Shown here: positions 1 to 10,443 of the stretch, in pieces
Numbering within the stretch: position 1 is the stretch's first letter
Layout of the letters: the number at the start of each line of letters is the position of its first letter
NCBI GenBank assembly: GCA_030686115.1
Contig: CP131612.1
Span: 1,240,001 to 1,304,000 of the forward strand
Source of the DNA: Psychrobacter cibarius
Lineage (GTDB): Bacteria > Pseudomonadota > Gammaproteobacteria > Pseudomonadales > Moraxellaceae
Direction of reading: 5' to 3'
DNA length: 64,000 bases
Position numbers and translations under genes: made by a program
The notes under the pieces: generated by a model
What the model was told of the DNA's origin: nothing
The model's database searches: none
The model's input: the letters and a program-made list of their open reading frames with translations, nothing else

Positions 1-1746
1 ATCTGACATACGAACGATAACTGGCTGATCCATAAAGGCAACGGCTAGCGTTGAGATACCTTCGACCAACTTATCCACGTAGAAATCTACCGGTGACGCA
101 TAACCAGCAATACGCTCTTGGATGGCTTGGGCAATTTCGCGTGGTAAGCTGTTCATGTTCAGTAGTGCTTTTGGATGCACGCCAATCATACGGTTGATGA
201 TGAATTCTAAACGCGCAAGACCAATACCTTCATTTGGCATTTGCGTGAATGAGAAGGCACGATCTGGATTACCAACGTTCATCATTACTTTGAAGGCAAG
301 CTCTGGCATAGACTCAACAGAGTTGGTCTGTACTTCAAAGTCGATTTGGCTTTCATAAATGAAGCCAGTATCACCTTCGGCACAAGAAGCAGTGACGTCT
401 TGACCATCAACCAATAGCTCAGTCGCATTACCACAACCAACAATGGCTGGAACACCTAGTTCACGAGCAATAATCGCTGCGTGACACGTACGACCACCAC
501 GGTTAGTGATGATAGCAGAAGCACGCTTCATGACTGGTTCCCAATCCGGATCCGTCATGTCTGATACTAATACATCGCCTTCCTGTACTTTGTCCATCTC
601 ATTTAAGTTGCTAACGATACGGACTTTACCTGAACCGATACGCTGACCGATTGAACGACCTTCACACAATACTTTAGCGTTAGTCGTGTCGATGATATAA
701 CGTTCCATAACATTGCTGTCTTGGCGGCTCTTAACCGTTTCTGGACGCGCCTGAACGATGAAGATTTCGTTGGTATCGCCGTCTTTTGCCCACTCGATAT
801 CCATCGCTTGGCCATAATGCTTTTCGATTGTTACGGCTTGTTTAGCAAGAGAGGTTAGCTCTTCAGTTGATAATGAGAACTGCATACGATCTTGCTTTTC
901 AACATCGACAGTTTTTACTGATTTAGTGGTGCTACCTTCATCACCATAAACCATTTTCTTATGCTTGCTGCCTAGGTTACGGCGAATCACCGATGGTTTG
1001 CCATTGGCTAGTAATTGCTTAGAAATATAGAATTCATCTGGGTTAACCGCACCCTGTACAACCATTTCACCTAGACCATAGCTTGAGGTGATAAAGACCA
1101 CTTGATCAAAACCGCTTTCGGTATCTAGCGTGAACATCACACCCGCCGCGCCAGTTTCTGAACGTACCATACGCTGTACAGCAGCAGATAATGCAACGCC
1201 TTCATGCTCAAAACCTTTGTGTACACGATAAGAGATGGCACGGTCGTTATAAAGAGATGCAAATACTTCTTTAATTGCAATTAGGACGTTATCAATGCCG
1301 CGAATGTTTAGGAATGTCTCTTGCTGACCCGCAAATGAGGCATCTGGCAAATCTTCAGCAGTAGCAGAAGAACGCACAGCAACCGCGATGTCTTCGCCGC
1401 CGCTCATCGTTTCAAACGATTGACGTACTTCTTGCTCAAGATCACTTGGCAGCTCTTGCTCAATAATCCAAGTACGAATCTTTTTACCCGTTTCTGCAAG
1501 TTTTTTGACATCATCAACATCTAACGTTTTTAGTTCGTTGTTGATTTTGTCAAGCAAGCCAGTTTCGTTCAAAAAACGGTTGAATGCATTTGAAGTGGTG
1601 GCAAAGCCGCCTGGTACACTAACACCCAAATCAGACAAATGGCTGATCATTTCACCTAATGAGGCGTTCTTGCCGCCGACCATTTCAATGTCGTCTTTTC
1701 CTAGCTGATCAAGATTAATTACAAGTGCTGTAGATTGCGCTGCCAT
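1..1746 (-). CDS. ppsA: Phosphoenolpyruvate synthase (PEP synthase), C-terminus missing at window edge
   Basis: Converts pyruvate and ATP to PEP, AMP and phosphate, the entry step of gluconeogenesis from C3 acids in the cytoplasm. The reading frame runs open from an ATG at 1744-1746 to the left edge, giving about 582 of the roughly 795 residues usual for the family. Near the N-terminus is the ATP-grasp PPDK-type region ([11 protein letters not shown], then [22 protein letters not shown]). Further on is the swivelling phosphohistidine domain with the catalytic His in GGRTCHAAI. The start of the PEP/pyruvate-binding barrel follows ([10 protein letters not shown]). The gene is divergent from ppsR, which encodes the kinase/phosphorylase known to control PEP synthase; this pairing supports both calls. 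The missing part is a window artefact, not a truncation. Confidence 0.97.
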   Translation of the reverse strand, partial: MAAQSTALVINLDQLGKDDIEMVGGKNASLGEMISHLSDLGVSVPGGFATTSNAFNRFLNETGLLDKINNELKTLDVDDVKKLAETGKKIRTWIIEQELPSDLEQEVRQSFETMSGGEDIAVAVRSSATAEDLPDASFAGQQETFLNIRGIDNVLIAIKEVFASLYNDRAISYRVHKGFEHEGVALSAAVQRMVRSETGAAGVMFTLDTESGFDQVVFITSSYGLGEMVVQGAVNPDEFYISKQLLANGKPSVIRRNLGSKHKKMVYGDEGSTTKSVKTVDVEKQDRMQFSLSTEELTSLAKQAVTIEKHYGQAMDIEWAKDGDTNEIFIVQARPETVKSRQDSNVMERYIIDTTNAKVLCEGRSIGQRIGSGKVRIVSNLNEMDKVQEGDVLVSDMTDPDWEPVMKRASAIITNRGGRTCHAAIIARELGVPAIVGCGNATELLVDGQDVTASCAEGDTGFIYESQIDFEVQTNSVESMPELAFKVMMNVGNPDRAFSFTQMPNEGIGLARLEFIINRMIGVHPKALLNMNSLPREIAQAIQERIAGYASPVDFYVDKLVEGISTLAVAFMDQPVIVRMSD

Positions 1747-2341
1747 GATAACTCCAGAAAATAAGGTTATTTAGTAAAGATTATAACGGTGAATTATACC
1801 GCTATATTTGGAGAATTTCGAGGGGTTGAACCAATATTTTTGTCAAAAAGATACAAATTGTGGGCTTTGCTACATAATTAGTAGAAGGTTATTCATTTTT
1901 CTATTTTTGAGATGACGTAAAAATGCGAGTAAAGATCACTCTAATTATCAAGATATGTTTATAAATCGGTTGATAAATAGGGGATTTAAAATAAATAACA
2001 GAAGAGCTTTAGGATATTCTTATAATATTTGCCTTTTATATATAGCAGGTAATGCTGCGCTAGTATGAGTAACCAGTCAGCACAATAATGGTTATTAATC
2101 GGCATGATAAGATTAAGGGCACTGTGGCTTTCTAAGTGTACGCCTGTAACATTGATTTCTATTAGGCCGCTATTATGCGTATAATGTAGAGCATAAATAG
2201 TAGCGGTTTATCCTGATATAAATGTGCAATATTAGCGCTTATACAAAACGAAAATTACGTCTGAAAATCAAGTCTAAAGCCGATCAAAAATAAAAGCCAA
2301 ATGAAGATTACCATTGTGTTTTCAATCGAGGTGCCAACGTT
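1747..2341. promoter_or_regulatory. Divergent intergenic region between ppsA and ppsR
   Basis: About 595 bases, AT-rich, with no convincing ORF. It must hold the promoters for ppsA (leftward) and ppsR (rightward). A plausible ribosome binding site (GAGGTG) sits about 8-14 bases before the ppsR ATG. I cannot assign a specific operator or -35/-10 pair with confidence. Confidence 0.5.
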
Positions 2342-3238
2342 ATGTACTCAAGTAATCCAGCTGAACAACTGAATCCCACTATTCAAAATTGCAACGCATT
2401 AAACTTAGACAGCTCTCAAGCCGTTCGAACCGCGTTTTTTATCTCAGATGGCACAGCGATTACGGCGGAGACGCTTGGCCGCGCTATCTTGAGTCAGTTT
2501 GCTTCAGTACCTTTTGAAACACGAGTGTTGCCATATGTTGATAGCTTAGAGCGTGCAGAAGACGCCGTTGAGCAAATTAACATGGCGTATCAACGAGATG
2601 GTTTGTTGCCATTGGTCTTTGATACGATTGTTAACCCTGATATTCGTGAAAAGATCAATTCTGCCCAAAGCTGTAACTTGGATATGTATGAGGGTTTGAT
2701 AGGTCGCGTCGCTGAAGAAACAGGTGTAGAGCCTGACGGACATTCGGGTCATGCACACGACGATGTGGATTCTGAGACTTACAAAGAACGTATCGACGCG
2801 GTGCATTTCGCTTTAGACAATGATGATGGTGCGCGTACGCGTCATTACGATGCGGCCGATATTATTTTGGTGGGCGTATCACGTTCAGGCAAAACACCGA
2901 CTTCTTTATACTTAGCCTTACAGTTCGGTATTCGAGCAGCAAATTATCCTTTGACCGAAGATGACTTGTACGATAATCAATTACCAAAAGCATTGCGCGA
3001 GCACAAAGACAAGCTGTTTGGTCTATTGATCGATACCGATCGTTTGGTGAAAATCCGTCAAGAGCGCCGTGCGGGCAGTCGTTATTCGAGCTATCAGCAA
3101 TGTCAGCAAGAGCAACGGGCGATACAAGGGATTTATATCACGCATGGTATTCCAAGCCTTGATGTCTCTGAGATGTCTGTTGAAGAAATCGCTACGCGCA
3201 TCTTGCAGATGACGGGTCTCAAACGCCGTATCGGCTAA
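2342..3238 (+). CDS. ppsR: PEP synthase regulatory protein (kinase/pyrophosphorylase, DUF299)
   Basis: A bifunctional regulator that phosphorylates PEP synthase on a threonine using ADP and reverses this by a Pi-dependent phosphorylase reaction. Its 298 residues are slightly above the family norm (about 270-280). The N-terminal part has the typical FFISDGTAITAETLGRAILSQF segment at residues 32-53. A P-loop, GVSRSGKTPTS, lies near residues 178-188, followed by the conserved AANYPL. A short acidic, His-containing insert (HSGHAHDDVD) lies near residues 133-142. The neighbouring divergent ppsA is its expected target. The ATG at 2342 has a good Shine-Dalgarno sequence. Confidence 0.95.
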   Translation: MYSSNPAEQLNPTIQNCNALNLDSSQAVRTAFFISDGTAITAETLGRAILSQFASVPFETRVLPYVDSLERAEDAVEQINMAYQRDGLLPLVFDTIVNPDIREKINSAQSCNLDMYEGLIGRVAEETGVEPDGHSGHAHDDVDSETYKERIDAVHFALDNDDGARTRHYDAADIILVGVSRSGKTPTSLYLALQFGIRAANYPLTEDDLYDNQLPKALREHKDKLFGLLIDTDRLVKIRQERRAGSRYSSYQQCQQEQRAIQGIYITHGIPSLDVSEMSVEEIATRILQMTGLKRRIG

Positions 3239-3325
3239 TAAAATATGAAAAGAACCAGTATTTAAAGCATCACTATTATTAATAATCATCATTTAATACC
3301 ATCTCATTATCACATAGAGAATATT

Positions 3326-3730
3326 ATGAGTTCATCTTATAAGTCTAGCAAGACCCCTTTATTATTGGCCAGCTTGCTGAGTGCGGTCAGTTTACTGAGT
3401 GCTTGCCAAACGTCACCTTTTTCACGTGAGCCAGTGCCTGAGCCACGTTATATCCCAACCATTGTATTGGGTGAAGCGCAAACGCTAACAATCATGCCCA
3501 ATCGTGTGGCCTGCGCCTCGGCATTACCGATGCAGTGTTTACTGGCCAAATCAAGCAAAGATGGCAGCGTGTTTCAGGTACCTTATGATTGGATTGATGA
3601 CTTTAAACCAAGCCTTGGCACAGAATATGTGATTAGTGCGCGTCCGCAGATTGACGAGGGTCAGAAAATCGCGACTGGGCATTGGACACTGCAAAATATT
3701 GTGTCACAACGTATGGTGGGCACGCCTTAG
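3326..3730 (+). CDS. Small predicted lipoprotein
   Basis: 134 residues. A short basic N-region is followed by a hydrophobic stretch and a clear lipobox (LLSAC) near residues 23-27, so Cys27 is the likely lipidated residue after signal peptidase II cleavage. The mature part is about 107 residues, has no transmembrane segment, and contains two further cysteines (near ACASALPMQC). I do not recognise the family. It lies 87 bases after ppsR and 81 bases before sthA, on the same strand. The residue after the lipidated Cys is Gln, not Asp, so outer-membrane sorting is more likely than inner-membrane retention. Confidence 0.75.
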   Translation: MSSSYKSSKTPLLLASLLSAVSLLSACQTSPFSREPVPEPRYIPTIVLGEAQTLTIMPNRVACASALPMQCLLAKSSKDGSVFQVPYDWIDDFKPSLGTEYVISARPQIDEGQKIATGHWTLQNIVSQRMVGTP

Positions 3731-3811
3731 TCGTGTGGTTTTGACTCAAGCAATTGTTGATTCATACACAGTCTAAAAATCAAATAAATAAGTAAATGTA
3801 AAGAGGACACG

Positions 3812-5461
3812 ATGGGAATTAAAAAACCAAGCGACGCGACCAATGATATTGGTAAAGACATTCATACTGAAGTATCGAATAAAGAAAGCGGTCGCGTGCC
3901 GAATCCTGAGCATACTGAAGGCAAAAATAAAAAACAAAATATTGAACAAACCCATGAGCAGGTCACTGATGATGTCATGCACCATCCTGATCTTATTAAT
4001 CCGCTCGATGATACGCGAATCGATATCAAGTCTGGTTATACGAAAGATTCACGTCGCTTAAAAGGCGATAATCACGAGTATGAGTATGATGCGGTCGTTT
4101 TAGGAGCAGGTCCTGCTGGCGAAGCGGCAGCTATGAAACTGACTAAATCTGGCAAAAAAGTGGTGGTCATTGATCCACGTGATCAGGTAGGTGGTAACTC
4201 TACCCATGTGGGTACGATTCCAAGTAAAGCACTGCGCCAATCGGTATTTAACCTCATTAACTTTCGCCGTGATCCTATGTTTACCAAGGCGATGGAGTAC
4301 AAGCAAGTTCCTCTAAATAGAGTGCTTGCCAATGCTCGAAAAGTCATTCGCAATCAGGTTAGTACGCACACACGATTCTATGAACGCAATCGCATTGAAG
4401 TGATTCAAGGTTGGGCAAGTTTCATTGATGCTCATACTTTGCGTGTTGAAACCGATGACAATGTCTTTGAAACCATTACCTTTAATAAAGCCATCGTAAC
4501 GGTTGGTAGTCGTCCTTATCGCCCTGAAATTTTAGACTTTAACCATCCGCGCGTTTTTGATTCTGATAAAATTTTGCAAATGGATTATGTGGTCAAAAAA
4601 ATTATCATCTATGGGGCGGGCGTGATTGGTTGTGAATATGCCTCTATCTTTACAGGTCTTGGTTATAAGGTTGATTTGATTAATAACCAAAATCAATTGC
4701 TCAGTTATCTCGATAGCGAGATTAGCGATGCTATCGCGCATGACTTTAGACAATTTGGCGTATTGATTCGTAGTAATGAAGAGATTGATCATCTTGAAAC
4801 GCATGACGATTATGTCGTCTTGCATCTAAAGAGTGGTAAGCGCATCAAATCTGATGCCATTCTTTGGTCAAATGGGCGCTCAGGTAATACGGAAGGTTTA
4901 AACTTAGAAGCGATTGGTCTAAAAGCAAACAGCCGTGGTCAATTAAAAGTTGATGATACCTATTGTACTGAAATCGAAAATATCTATGCGGCAGGCGATG
5001 TGATTGGTTGGCCATCTTTGGCTTCTGCCGCTTATGACCAAGGACGCTGTGCGGCGGCCTTTATGGTTGGTGATAGCGATGCGGAACCAGTGTCAAGCGT
5101 GCCAACTGGTATCTATACGATTCCTGAAATTTCTTGTATCGGTAAAACTGAGCAAGAGCTAACCGACGAAAAAGTCCCATACGAAGTGGGTCAAGCATTC
5201 TTCAAGCATTTGGCACGAGCACAAATCATTGGTGAACGCTCAGGTGTCCTAAAGATTTTGTTCCATCGTGATACGTTGGAGATTTTAGGAATCCATTGCT
5301 ACGGTAACCATGCATCAGAGATTATCCATATTGGTCAAGCCGTGATGAAGTGTAAGAGTAATAATACACTTGAGTACTTTGTGAATACTACTTTTAACTA
5401 TCCAACGATGGCAGAAGCGTATCGCGTGGCGGCACTAAATGGTCTTAATCGTGTTTTTTAA
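3812..5461 (+). CDS. sthA: Soluble pyridine nucleotide transhydrogenase, N-terminally extended
   Basis: A flavoprotein that exchanges hydride between NADPH and NAD+. It is 549 residues, against about 465 for the usual SthA. The catalytic part starts near residue 90. It has an FAD Rossmann motif ([12 protein letters not shown], about 95-106) and then [16 protein letters not shown]. The redox CxxxxC of lipoamide dehydrogenases is absent from that segment, as expected for SthA. An NAD(P) Rossmann motif ([14 protein letters not shown], about 265-278) and a C-terminal dimerisation domain ([15 protein letters not shown]) follow. Residues 1-90 are hydrophilic and charged, without a signal or transmembrane segment. 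The ATG at 3812 has an AGAGGA ribosome site. An internal ATG at 3976 would remove 55 residues but not the whole extension. Confidence 0.92.
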   Translation: MGIKKPSDATNDIGKDIHTEVSNKESGRVPNPEHTEGKNKKQNIEQTHEQVTDDVMHHPDLINPLDDTRIDIKSGYTKDSRRLKGDNHEYEYDAVVLGAGPAGEAAAMKLTKSGKKVVVIDPRDQVGGNSTHVGTIPSKALRQSVFNLINFRRDPMFTKAMEYKQVPLNRVLANARKVIRNQVSTHTRFYERNRIEVIQGWASFIDAHTLRVETDDNVFETITFNKAIVTVGSRPYRPEILDFNHPRVFDSDKILQMDYVVKKIIIYGAGVIGCEYASIFTGLGYKVDLINNQNQLLSYLDSEISDAIAHDFRQFGVLIRSNEEIDHLETHDDYVVLHLKSGKRIKSDAILWSNGRSGNTEGLNLEAIGLKANSRGQLKVDDTYCTEIENIYAAGDVIGWPSLASAAYDQGRCAAAFMVGDSDAEPVSSVPTGIYTIPEISCIGKTEQELTDEKVPYEVGQAFFKHLARAQIIGERSGVLKILFHRDTLEILGIHCYGNHASEIIHIGQAVMKCKSNNTLEYFVNTTFNYPTMAEAYRVAALNGLNRVF

Positions 5462-5489
5462 GTGATAGAATATTGAAACGTTATAAATA

Positions 5490-5524
5490 AAAAAGCGTCT
5501 GCTATGTTAGCAGGCGCTTTTTTT
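5490..5524. terminator. Bidirectional intrinsic terminator
   Basis: An 11-bp stem with one G-T pair and a 7-base loop, flanked by A-runs on the left and T-runs on the right. It lies between the convergent ends of sthA and the ABC-2 permease gene and can serve both. Confidence 0.85.
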
Positions 5525-5590
5525 GATTCAGGATTATTGATTTGGCTTTTATTGATGGCAGTCGCTAATGACATGCAATCGTCTTTTGCT

Positions 5591-6793
5591 TTAGGACACT
5601 GTTTTAAGTGCTTTATTCGCATCATGCCAGCGCACCCACATAAGTAGCGCAAAGTAAAACACCCATAAGGCGGCTAGTGCATAAAATCCAGTAGAAACTT
5701 GGGAGATACTAGCTCCCATTTGATTAAGCTGAACGGAGGTGTTGATACCCGGTGTCGTGGGTACGAACCAACGTATGATTTGTAAAACTGTGGGCAGCTG
5801 ATCTGCTGGCCACGGATAACCACTGACAAAAAACATCGGTAGTGAGCTAAAAATTAGGATTTGCATACTACGTTCGCGCTGGCGAAACCAGAGTCCAAGC
5901 ACGCAACCAAGTGTCGCCACGGTTGGACAAAATAACAAAAGGAACAGTAAACTGCCAAGCATGTTTTGCCCGCGCGGATAGTGGTGTAGCTCAAATGTCC
6001 AGCCATAATAAAAGCAGCCAATAATGAAGCTAAACATACTGAGCGCAGCAATTCGCCCAAGCCAACCACGGATACTCGTCGCATGTCGCCGCTGCTCATA
6101 CCATGTACCAATTAGCATCGCTGTGGCGATTAATAAGGTTTGTTGCAAAATTAGAATAGAGACCGCTGGCACCACGTAAGCGCCATAACCTTCCGTTTGA
6201 TTGTATAAAGGGATAATTACTAATGGCACCGCTTGAGTATTAGCAGCCGCTGTTGCTGAATAAGCACCTTGTGCCACATTTTTTTTGACTTCAATCCCTG
6301 CTGATACCGTACTGACTGCTTTCAAAAACCCCATCTGTACGTTTTTATTTAACAGAAAGTAGCCGCCATTACCCAATACGCTGACGTTCGCCGCTTTTCC
6401 CGATAGTACTTGCTGCTCAAGCCCACTTGGAATGACCATGTACCCAGCGATTTCATCTGACCACATGGCCTCTTTAGCCTGCTGCTCGTTGAGAAAAAGC
6501 TGTGTGTCTAACTGCGGACTGGCACTCGCATAGCGAACGATGGTTCGTGTTAGATTACTATTGTCGTTATCAATGATACCAACAGGTACATGGTTGACCA
6601 CTTCTGTCGAATACGGCCAAGGATAAAAAAAACCATAAATAATAGGGGCAATCAGTAAGAGTAATAGCACACCTTTATCAGAAAAGATGTCCTTAATGGT
6701 CTGTAAAAAACTACCTAAGAAACTTGGTGTTGAAGACTGCTTGGTTGAATCTGACGTTGTCGAAGATAAATGGTCTTTTGGTGGTAATGACAT
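5591..6793 (-). CDS. ABC-2 type permease (second of a pair)
   Basis: An inner-membrane protein of about 400 residues with YhhJ/YbhR-like topology. There is an N-terminal transmembrane helix near residues 42-58. A large periplasmic domain follows, containing the family-typical VGIIDNDNSNLTRTIVRYASASP and later YNQTEGYGAYVVP. The protein ends in about five C-terminal helices. I chose the ATG at 6791-6793 because it overlaps the stop of the upstream permease (TAATG). An upstream TTG (6808) would add five residues inside that gene. It probably pairs with the upstream permease as a heterodimer and works with the HlyD and TolC proteins of the cluster. No ABC ATPase is encoded nearby. Confidence 0.85.
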   Translation of the reverse strand: MSLPPKDHLSSTTSDSTKQSSTPSFLGSFLQTIKDIFSDKGVLLLLLIAPIIYGFFYPWPYSTEVVNHVPVGIIDNDNSNLTRTIVRYASASPQLDTQLFLNEQQAKEAMWSDEIAGYMVIPSGLEQQVLSGKAANVSVLGNGGYFLLNKNVQMGFLKAVSTVSAGIEVKKNVAQGAYSATAAANTQAVPLVIIPLYNQTEGYGAYVVPAVSILILQQTLLIATAMLIGTWYEQRRHATSIRGWLGRIAALSMFSFIIGCFYYGWTFELHHYPRGQNMLGSLLFLLLFCPTVATLGCVLGLWFRQRERSMQILIFSSLPMFFVSGYPWPADQLPTVLQIIRWFVPTTPGINTSVQLNQMGASISQVSTGFYALAALWVFYFALLMWVRWHDANKALKTVS

Positions 6794-8130
6794 TAGCGCG
6801 CCCCCCAACGTTCAGGATGCGCCAGCGCGCGTTTGGTTAATAAAGTAGTCAGGGTCATCGCAATCGTCGTGGCAATAGCCAGACCATAGACGATCGGTAA
6901 TGACACAGCAACAGGCGCTTGCATCTGTAATTGTGCAATGTGCAGCTTTAGATAGTGAGTGAGTGGCAGTGCATCTGACCAATGCCGAGCACTGTCACTG
7001 ATAGCAATATAAGGAAAAGTCACACCAGCAAAGGCATAAGAAGGTGCTGAAATAAAACCAGTAGCAGACAAGCCCATGCGTAATGAAAATGAGCCTAAGG
7101 TAAAGATAGCACCCAGCCAAAACGATAGCATTATTAATAATATCAAACCAGCATAAGTTGCAAGCACTGAGCTCATGGCAACAGATTCTTGCGGCGTGGC
7201 AAGCCATAGAGCCAAAATCGCCCAAATGCTAAAGGCCAATGTCGGCCAAAAGTATTTGCCCAACAGACCAAACAATAATACTAAAACGTTTGCCCTTTCC
7301 ATCATATCTTCATTCGCATGGCTAGAGACAGAGATTTGATCATTTTTGCTCAAGTATTGGTTGTTTTCTACGGCATTTAATATTTGCCCTGATGTTGACT
7401 CGTTTTGCGTGGTTCGCGTCAAATCAGGATGACCTGTACTGATAAAGCGATACCAGTGGCCTAGTCGTTTATCCCGCAGCTCACGACCAATCGTCGTTGC
7501 ACCGATCACCATTGCTAAAATATGCAGCAGCGCGGGTATGACGGTTGAAGCCAAAAACTGCTGATAATCAGTGGCTGCGTTAAACAGGCTGATACGCTGT
7601 ATGCCAATCGGTGAGTAAGCAATCGCAGCTTGCGACGGTGCCATGCCTTGTTTGACTAAACGTTGTATCTCAACGCCTGCCGATAACGTCCCAGCGACCG
7701 CTTGAACGCTGGTTTGGATAATGCCCGAATGTGTGCCGTACTGAGCATTTACTTGTAAAATCAATGGAGCAGGCTTACCAGATAAAATATGCCGAGAAAA
7801 ATCTTCAGGGATAATGACAATAGCGTAAATATCACGCTGCAAAATAGCCGCTTTTGCCTCAGCCTCTGAGTAATAAAGCTGTTTAACCGTTAGAGTAGGG
7901 CTGGCTTCCAAATAGCGTACCGCGGTATTGGCAATCGTGCTATTGTCTTGGTCTATCACCCCAATGGGCAAATCCGTAATCTGTGTTTGTGAAAATATCC
8001 ACCAAATCAGTAAAACGGTTGCCAGTGGTATCCAGACCACCATACTAAAGTCCCACGGATTTTTGGTCAAAAACCGTCGCTCATAGGCAGCACTACGTAA
8101 AAAAGCCTTACTTAACTTCATCGGGTGCAT
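6793..8130 (-). CDS. ABC-2 type permease (first of a pair)
   Basis: 445 residues. The first membrane helix lies near residues 32-48. The periplasmic domain has PIGVIDQDNSTIANTAVRYLEASP, closely parallel to the same segment of the next gene, so the two are ancient duplicates. C-terminal helices follow. Compared with its partner it carries an extra hydrophilic loop of about 60 residues in the middle (TGHPDLTRTTQNES onward). It starts 3 bases after the stop of hlyD and overlaps the next permease by one base, so the three are translationally coupled. The substrate cannot be deduced. Confidence 0.85.
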   Translation of the reverse strand: MHPMKLSKAFLRSAAYERRFLTKNPWDFSMVVWIPLATVLLIWWIFSQTQITDLPIGVIDQDNSTIANTAVRYLEASPTLTVKQLYYSEAEAKAAILQRDIYAIVIIPEDFSRHILSGKPAPLILQVNAQYGTHSGIIQTSVQAVAGTLSAGVEIQRLVKQGMAPSQAAIAYSPIGIQRISLFNAATDYQQFLASTVIPALLHILAMVIGATTIGRELRDKRLGHWYRFISTGHPDLTRTTQNESTSGQILNAVENNQYLSKNDQISVSSHANEDMMERANVLVLLFGLLGKYFWPTLAFSIWAILALWLATPQESVAMSSVLATYAGLILLIMLSFWLGAIFTLGSFSLRMGLSATGFISAPSYAFAGVTFPYIAISDSARHWSDALPLTHYLKLHIAQLQMQAPVAVSLPIVYGLAIATTIAMTLTTLLTKRALAHPERWGAR

Positions 8131-8133
8131 GGC

Positions 8134-9318
8134 TTACTCTTGGCTTGCATTAGTAAGTGCTGGATTGACGCGTACAATAACGCTCATACCTGAGCGAATA
8201 CGTGCATCGGGAGTCGTCGGACGTGCCTTTACTTCAAAGGTACGTACATCGAATCCATCATCATTATTGGTCGGGCGCCAAGTGGCAAAGTCAGACAATG
8301 TTGACGTAGCATAAACGGTAAACTGTTTGATATAAGGCTTATTTGCTGATGACAGCGCAGGAATCGTACCAGTAAATTTCTGACCAATCGCAAACTGGTT
8401 TAAGTAGGATTCGGTGACATTAAGTACGACCCATTGCTCATCGGTATTGACCAACGTCAAGATAGGCACGCCTTGTCCGATGACTTCACCCGCGCTAATA
8501 ATGACATTGTCCACAATGCCTGCAATAGGGCTTTTTAAATTGGCTTCTTCTTTTGCCACCAGTGCTTCTTCTAGTTGGGCATCGACTTGCGCTACTTGCG
8601 CTGTCGCCGCTGATTTATCTTCACTGCGTGCGCCTTCTTTTGCCAAGTCGTATTGTAAGCGCGCCGCTTCAGTTTGATCTTGAGTGGCCAGATATTGCGC
8701 ATATGCCTCATCGCGTTTTTGCCGTGCCATAAGACCTTCTTCATAAAGGCGGTTGACACGCTGGTAAGTGTTCTCTGCCAAATCAGAAGCAGCTTTGTTG
8801 GCTTGCCACGCCGCTTTTGCTTGAGCGATCTCTTGTGGACGGGCGCCATTTTCTGCTTTATCTAACTGACTTTGTGCCATTTGCTTGCCAGCCAGCGCTT
8901 GATTGATCTTTGCGTTAATCTCAGGCGAGTCCATTTCAATCAGCTGTTGCCCGACTGTCACTGCATCACCTTCTGTGACCAGAATTTTGGCAATACGTCC
9001 CGGCACTTTTGCCGCGATGGAGGTTTGCTGCATCTGCATTTGCCCTTGCAAAGTCACGACTTCAGGCTCGCTATGCTGATTGCTTTTATATAGACCATAG
9101 GCAATAACACCTAATACAATCAGAACCAATAGCGCCAGAAGTGCCTTTTTTATCATGGCAGATTTATCCGCTTTTTCTGCATGGCGCTTATAAGTAGGCA
9201 CTGCTTGCTCATTTTCAGCATCAGTTGCTTGATCGTTATGGTTATTGACTGAGTCGGTAGATTGCTCTGAGTCGTTTAACTTGCGCGAGTCGTCTGATTC
9301 GTTGGTAGATTCAGTCAT
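8134..9318 (-). CDS. HlyD-family membrane fusion (periplasmic adaptor) protein
   Basis: 394 residues. A hydrophilic cytoplasmic N-terminus rich in Asp, Asn and Ser (1-50) precedes one transmembrane helix near 57-77. A biotinyl-lipoyl half-motif follows (AAKVPGRIAKILVTEGDAVTVGQQLIEMDSPE). Next is a long Ala/Gln/Glu-rich coiled-coil hairpin (about 130-250), the second lipoyl half (LKSPIAGIVDNVIISAGEVIGQG) and a beta-barrel domain. The protein would link the downstream inner-membrane permeases to the TolC-type channel. In transcription order it follows yihY by 48 bases. The ATG has a GGAATC ribosome site. Confidence 0.92.
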   Translation of the reverse strand: MTESTNESDDSRKLNDSEQSTDSVNNHNDQATDAENEQAVPTYKRHAEKADKSAMIKKALLALLVLIVLGVIAYGLYKSNQHSEPEVVTLQGQMQMQQTSIAAKVPGRIAKILVTEGDAVTVGQQLIEMDSPEINAKINQALAGKQMAQSQLDKAENGARPQEIAQAKAAWQANKAASDLAENTYQRVNRLYEEGLMARQKRDEAYAQYLATQDQTEAARLQYDLAKEGARSEDKSAATAQVAQVDAQLEEALVAKEEANLKSPIAGIVDNVIISAGEVIGQGVPILTLVNTDEQWVVLNVTESYLNQFAIGQKFTGTIPALSSANKPYIKQFTVYATSTLSDFATWRPTNNDDGFDVRTFEVKARPTTPDARIRSGMSVIVRVNPALTNASQE

Positions 9319-9366
9319 GACAGTGAGATTCCTAAAGCAGCAAAATTGAGGATAAAGGGTATGTTA

Positions 9367-10233
9367 TTAGTACATTCGTACAGCATAAGGTTTGGCGCTT
9401 TCTAAGGCTTCAGAATTAAAAATCGCACCAAAGGCGACGATAAATGCTGAATAATAAAGCCAAAGCATAATGACCACGGCAGCTGAAAGCGCGCCAAACT
9501 CAGCGCTATAGTTATTAAAGTTTTGCACATAAATCGAAAATAGCACAGACAATACAATCCAAAGAATGGTCGCCAGAGCTGCTCCTGGCACCAGTTTTTT
9601 TAGCGCGACGGCGTCACGGTTTGGGGCTAGACGATAGAGGCTTAAAAAGCTCAAAAATATGATACCAGCCAATATAGGCCACCTGCTCCAAAGCGCAATC
9701 GTTTTAGCTATTTGCGGGAAGGGGAAATAGGCTGCCCCTACAGGAATAATAGCAATAGAAGAGACCGATATAATCAAGATTACTACCGCGCCAAAGGTTA
9801 AGCTGACTGCTAAAATATTACCTTGTATGAAGTTACGCTCTTGAGTGATATGAAAGGCAAGATTGATAAGAATAATTAAAGATTTAACACCTTTAGAGCC
9901 AGCATAAAGGGCGAGTAAGGTCGATAAGACAAGACTGAACGTGAGTGCGGATGTGGTATTAGAGACCAATGCGCTTAGGCGTGAATTGAGGACTTCATAC
10001 ACCGTATCAGGTATAAACGGACGCAAAATCGAGATTTGCTCTTGCATCTCAGCTGGTGAAAACGCGAGACCATAAAGCAGCACAAACACCGCCATTACTG
10101 GAAAAATTGATAAGAAACCAAAAAATCCCACGCTCGCGCAGTGTGCCCAAACATTAGAGTTGTTCGCAATACGCCACGTCTTTAATGAAGGCTGCAGCCA
10201 GTTACTTATTAATTTAGAAGTCGGGTTTTTCAT
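9367..10233 (-). CDS. YihY/BrkB-family inner-membrane protein
   Basis: 288 residues with about six hydrophobic helices and the YihY/UPF0761 pattern. This includes AHCASVGFFGFLSIFPVMAVFVLLYG near the N-terminus, a central LYAGSKGVKSLI segment, and AEFGALSAAVVIMLWLYYSAFIVAFGAIFNSE at the C-terminus. Members were once called ribonuclease BN, but that activity belongs to another protein and the true role is unsettled. It sits inside the tolC-hlyD-permease cluster, which is an odd position and may hint at a role in that export system. No strong ribosome site is visible before its ATG. Confidence 0.85.
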   Translation of the reverse strand: MKNPTSKLISNWLQPSLKTWRIANNSNVWAHCASVGFFGFLSIFPVMAVFVLLYGLAFSPAEMQEQISILRPFIPDTVYEVLNSRLSALVSNTTSALTFSLVLSTLLALYAGSKGVKSLIILINLAFHITQERNFIQGNILAVSLTFGAVVILIISVSSIAIIPVGAAYFPFPQIAKTIALWSRWPILAGIIFLSFLSLYRLAPNRDAVALKKLVPGAALATILWIVLSVLFSIYVQNFNNYSAEFGALSAAVVIMLWLYYSAFIVAFGAIFNSEALESAKPYAVRMY

Positions 10234-10323
10234 AAAACAGTATTCACAATAGAGTTAGCAATAGTATGGTTAATGGCAGCTTCATGATAGTTAGTATGGT
10301 CAGGCTACTGTAATAGTATTGCG

Positions 10324-10402
10324 GCGTTAACCTCGCTTGAGGTATCAAATATATATCTTCGCTCAGCTGCCTTGTCATACTTTCAAATTGAATCAACTAT
10401 AT
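10324..10402 (+). repeat. Short dispersed repeat, copy 1
   Basis: Begins with GCGTTAACCTCGCTTGA and is about 78 bases long. A second, diverged copy lies at 59510-59587. The first 22 bases match with one difference. The tail (TTGT..TTTCAA.TTGAATCAACTATA) matches more loosely. It lies in the gap between yihY and tolC. Confidence 0.6.
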
Positions 10403-10443
10403 AAACGCTTATCCACACTATCTATCATTTTCAAATTAAATCA

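Noticed and set aside
5591-6808. Longer TTG start for the second ABC-2 permease
   Set aside because: It would start inside the upstream gene; the TAATG stop-start overlap at 6791-6795 is the more natural coupling.
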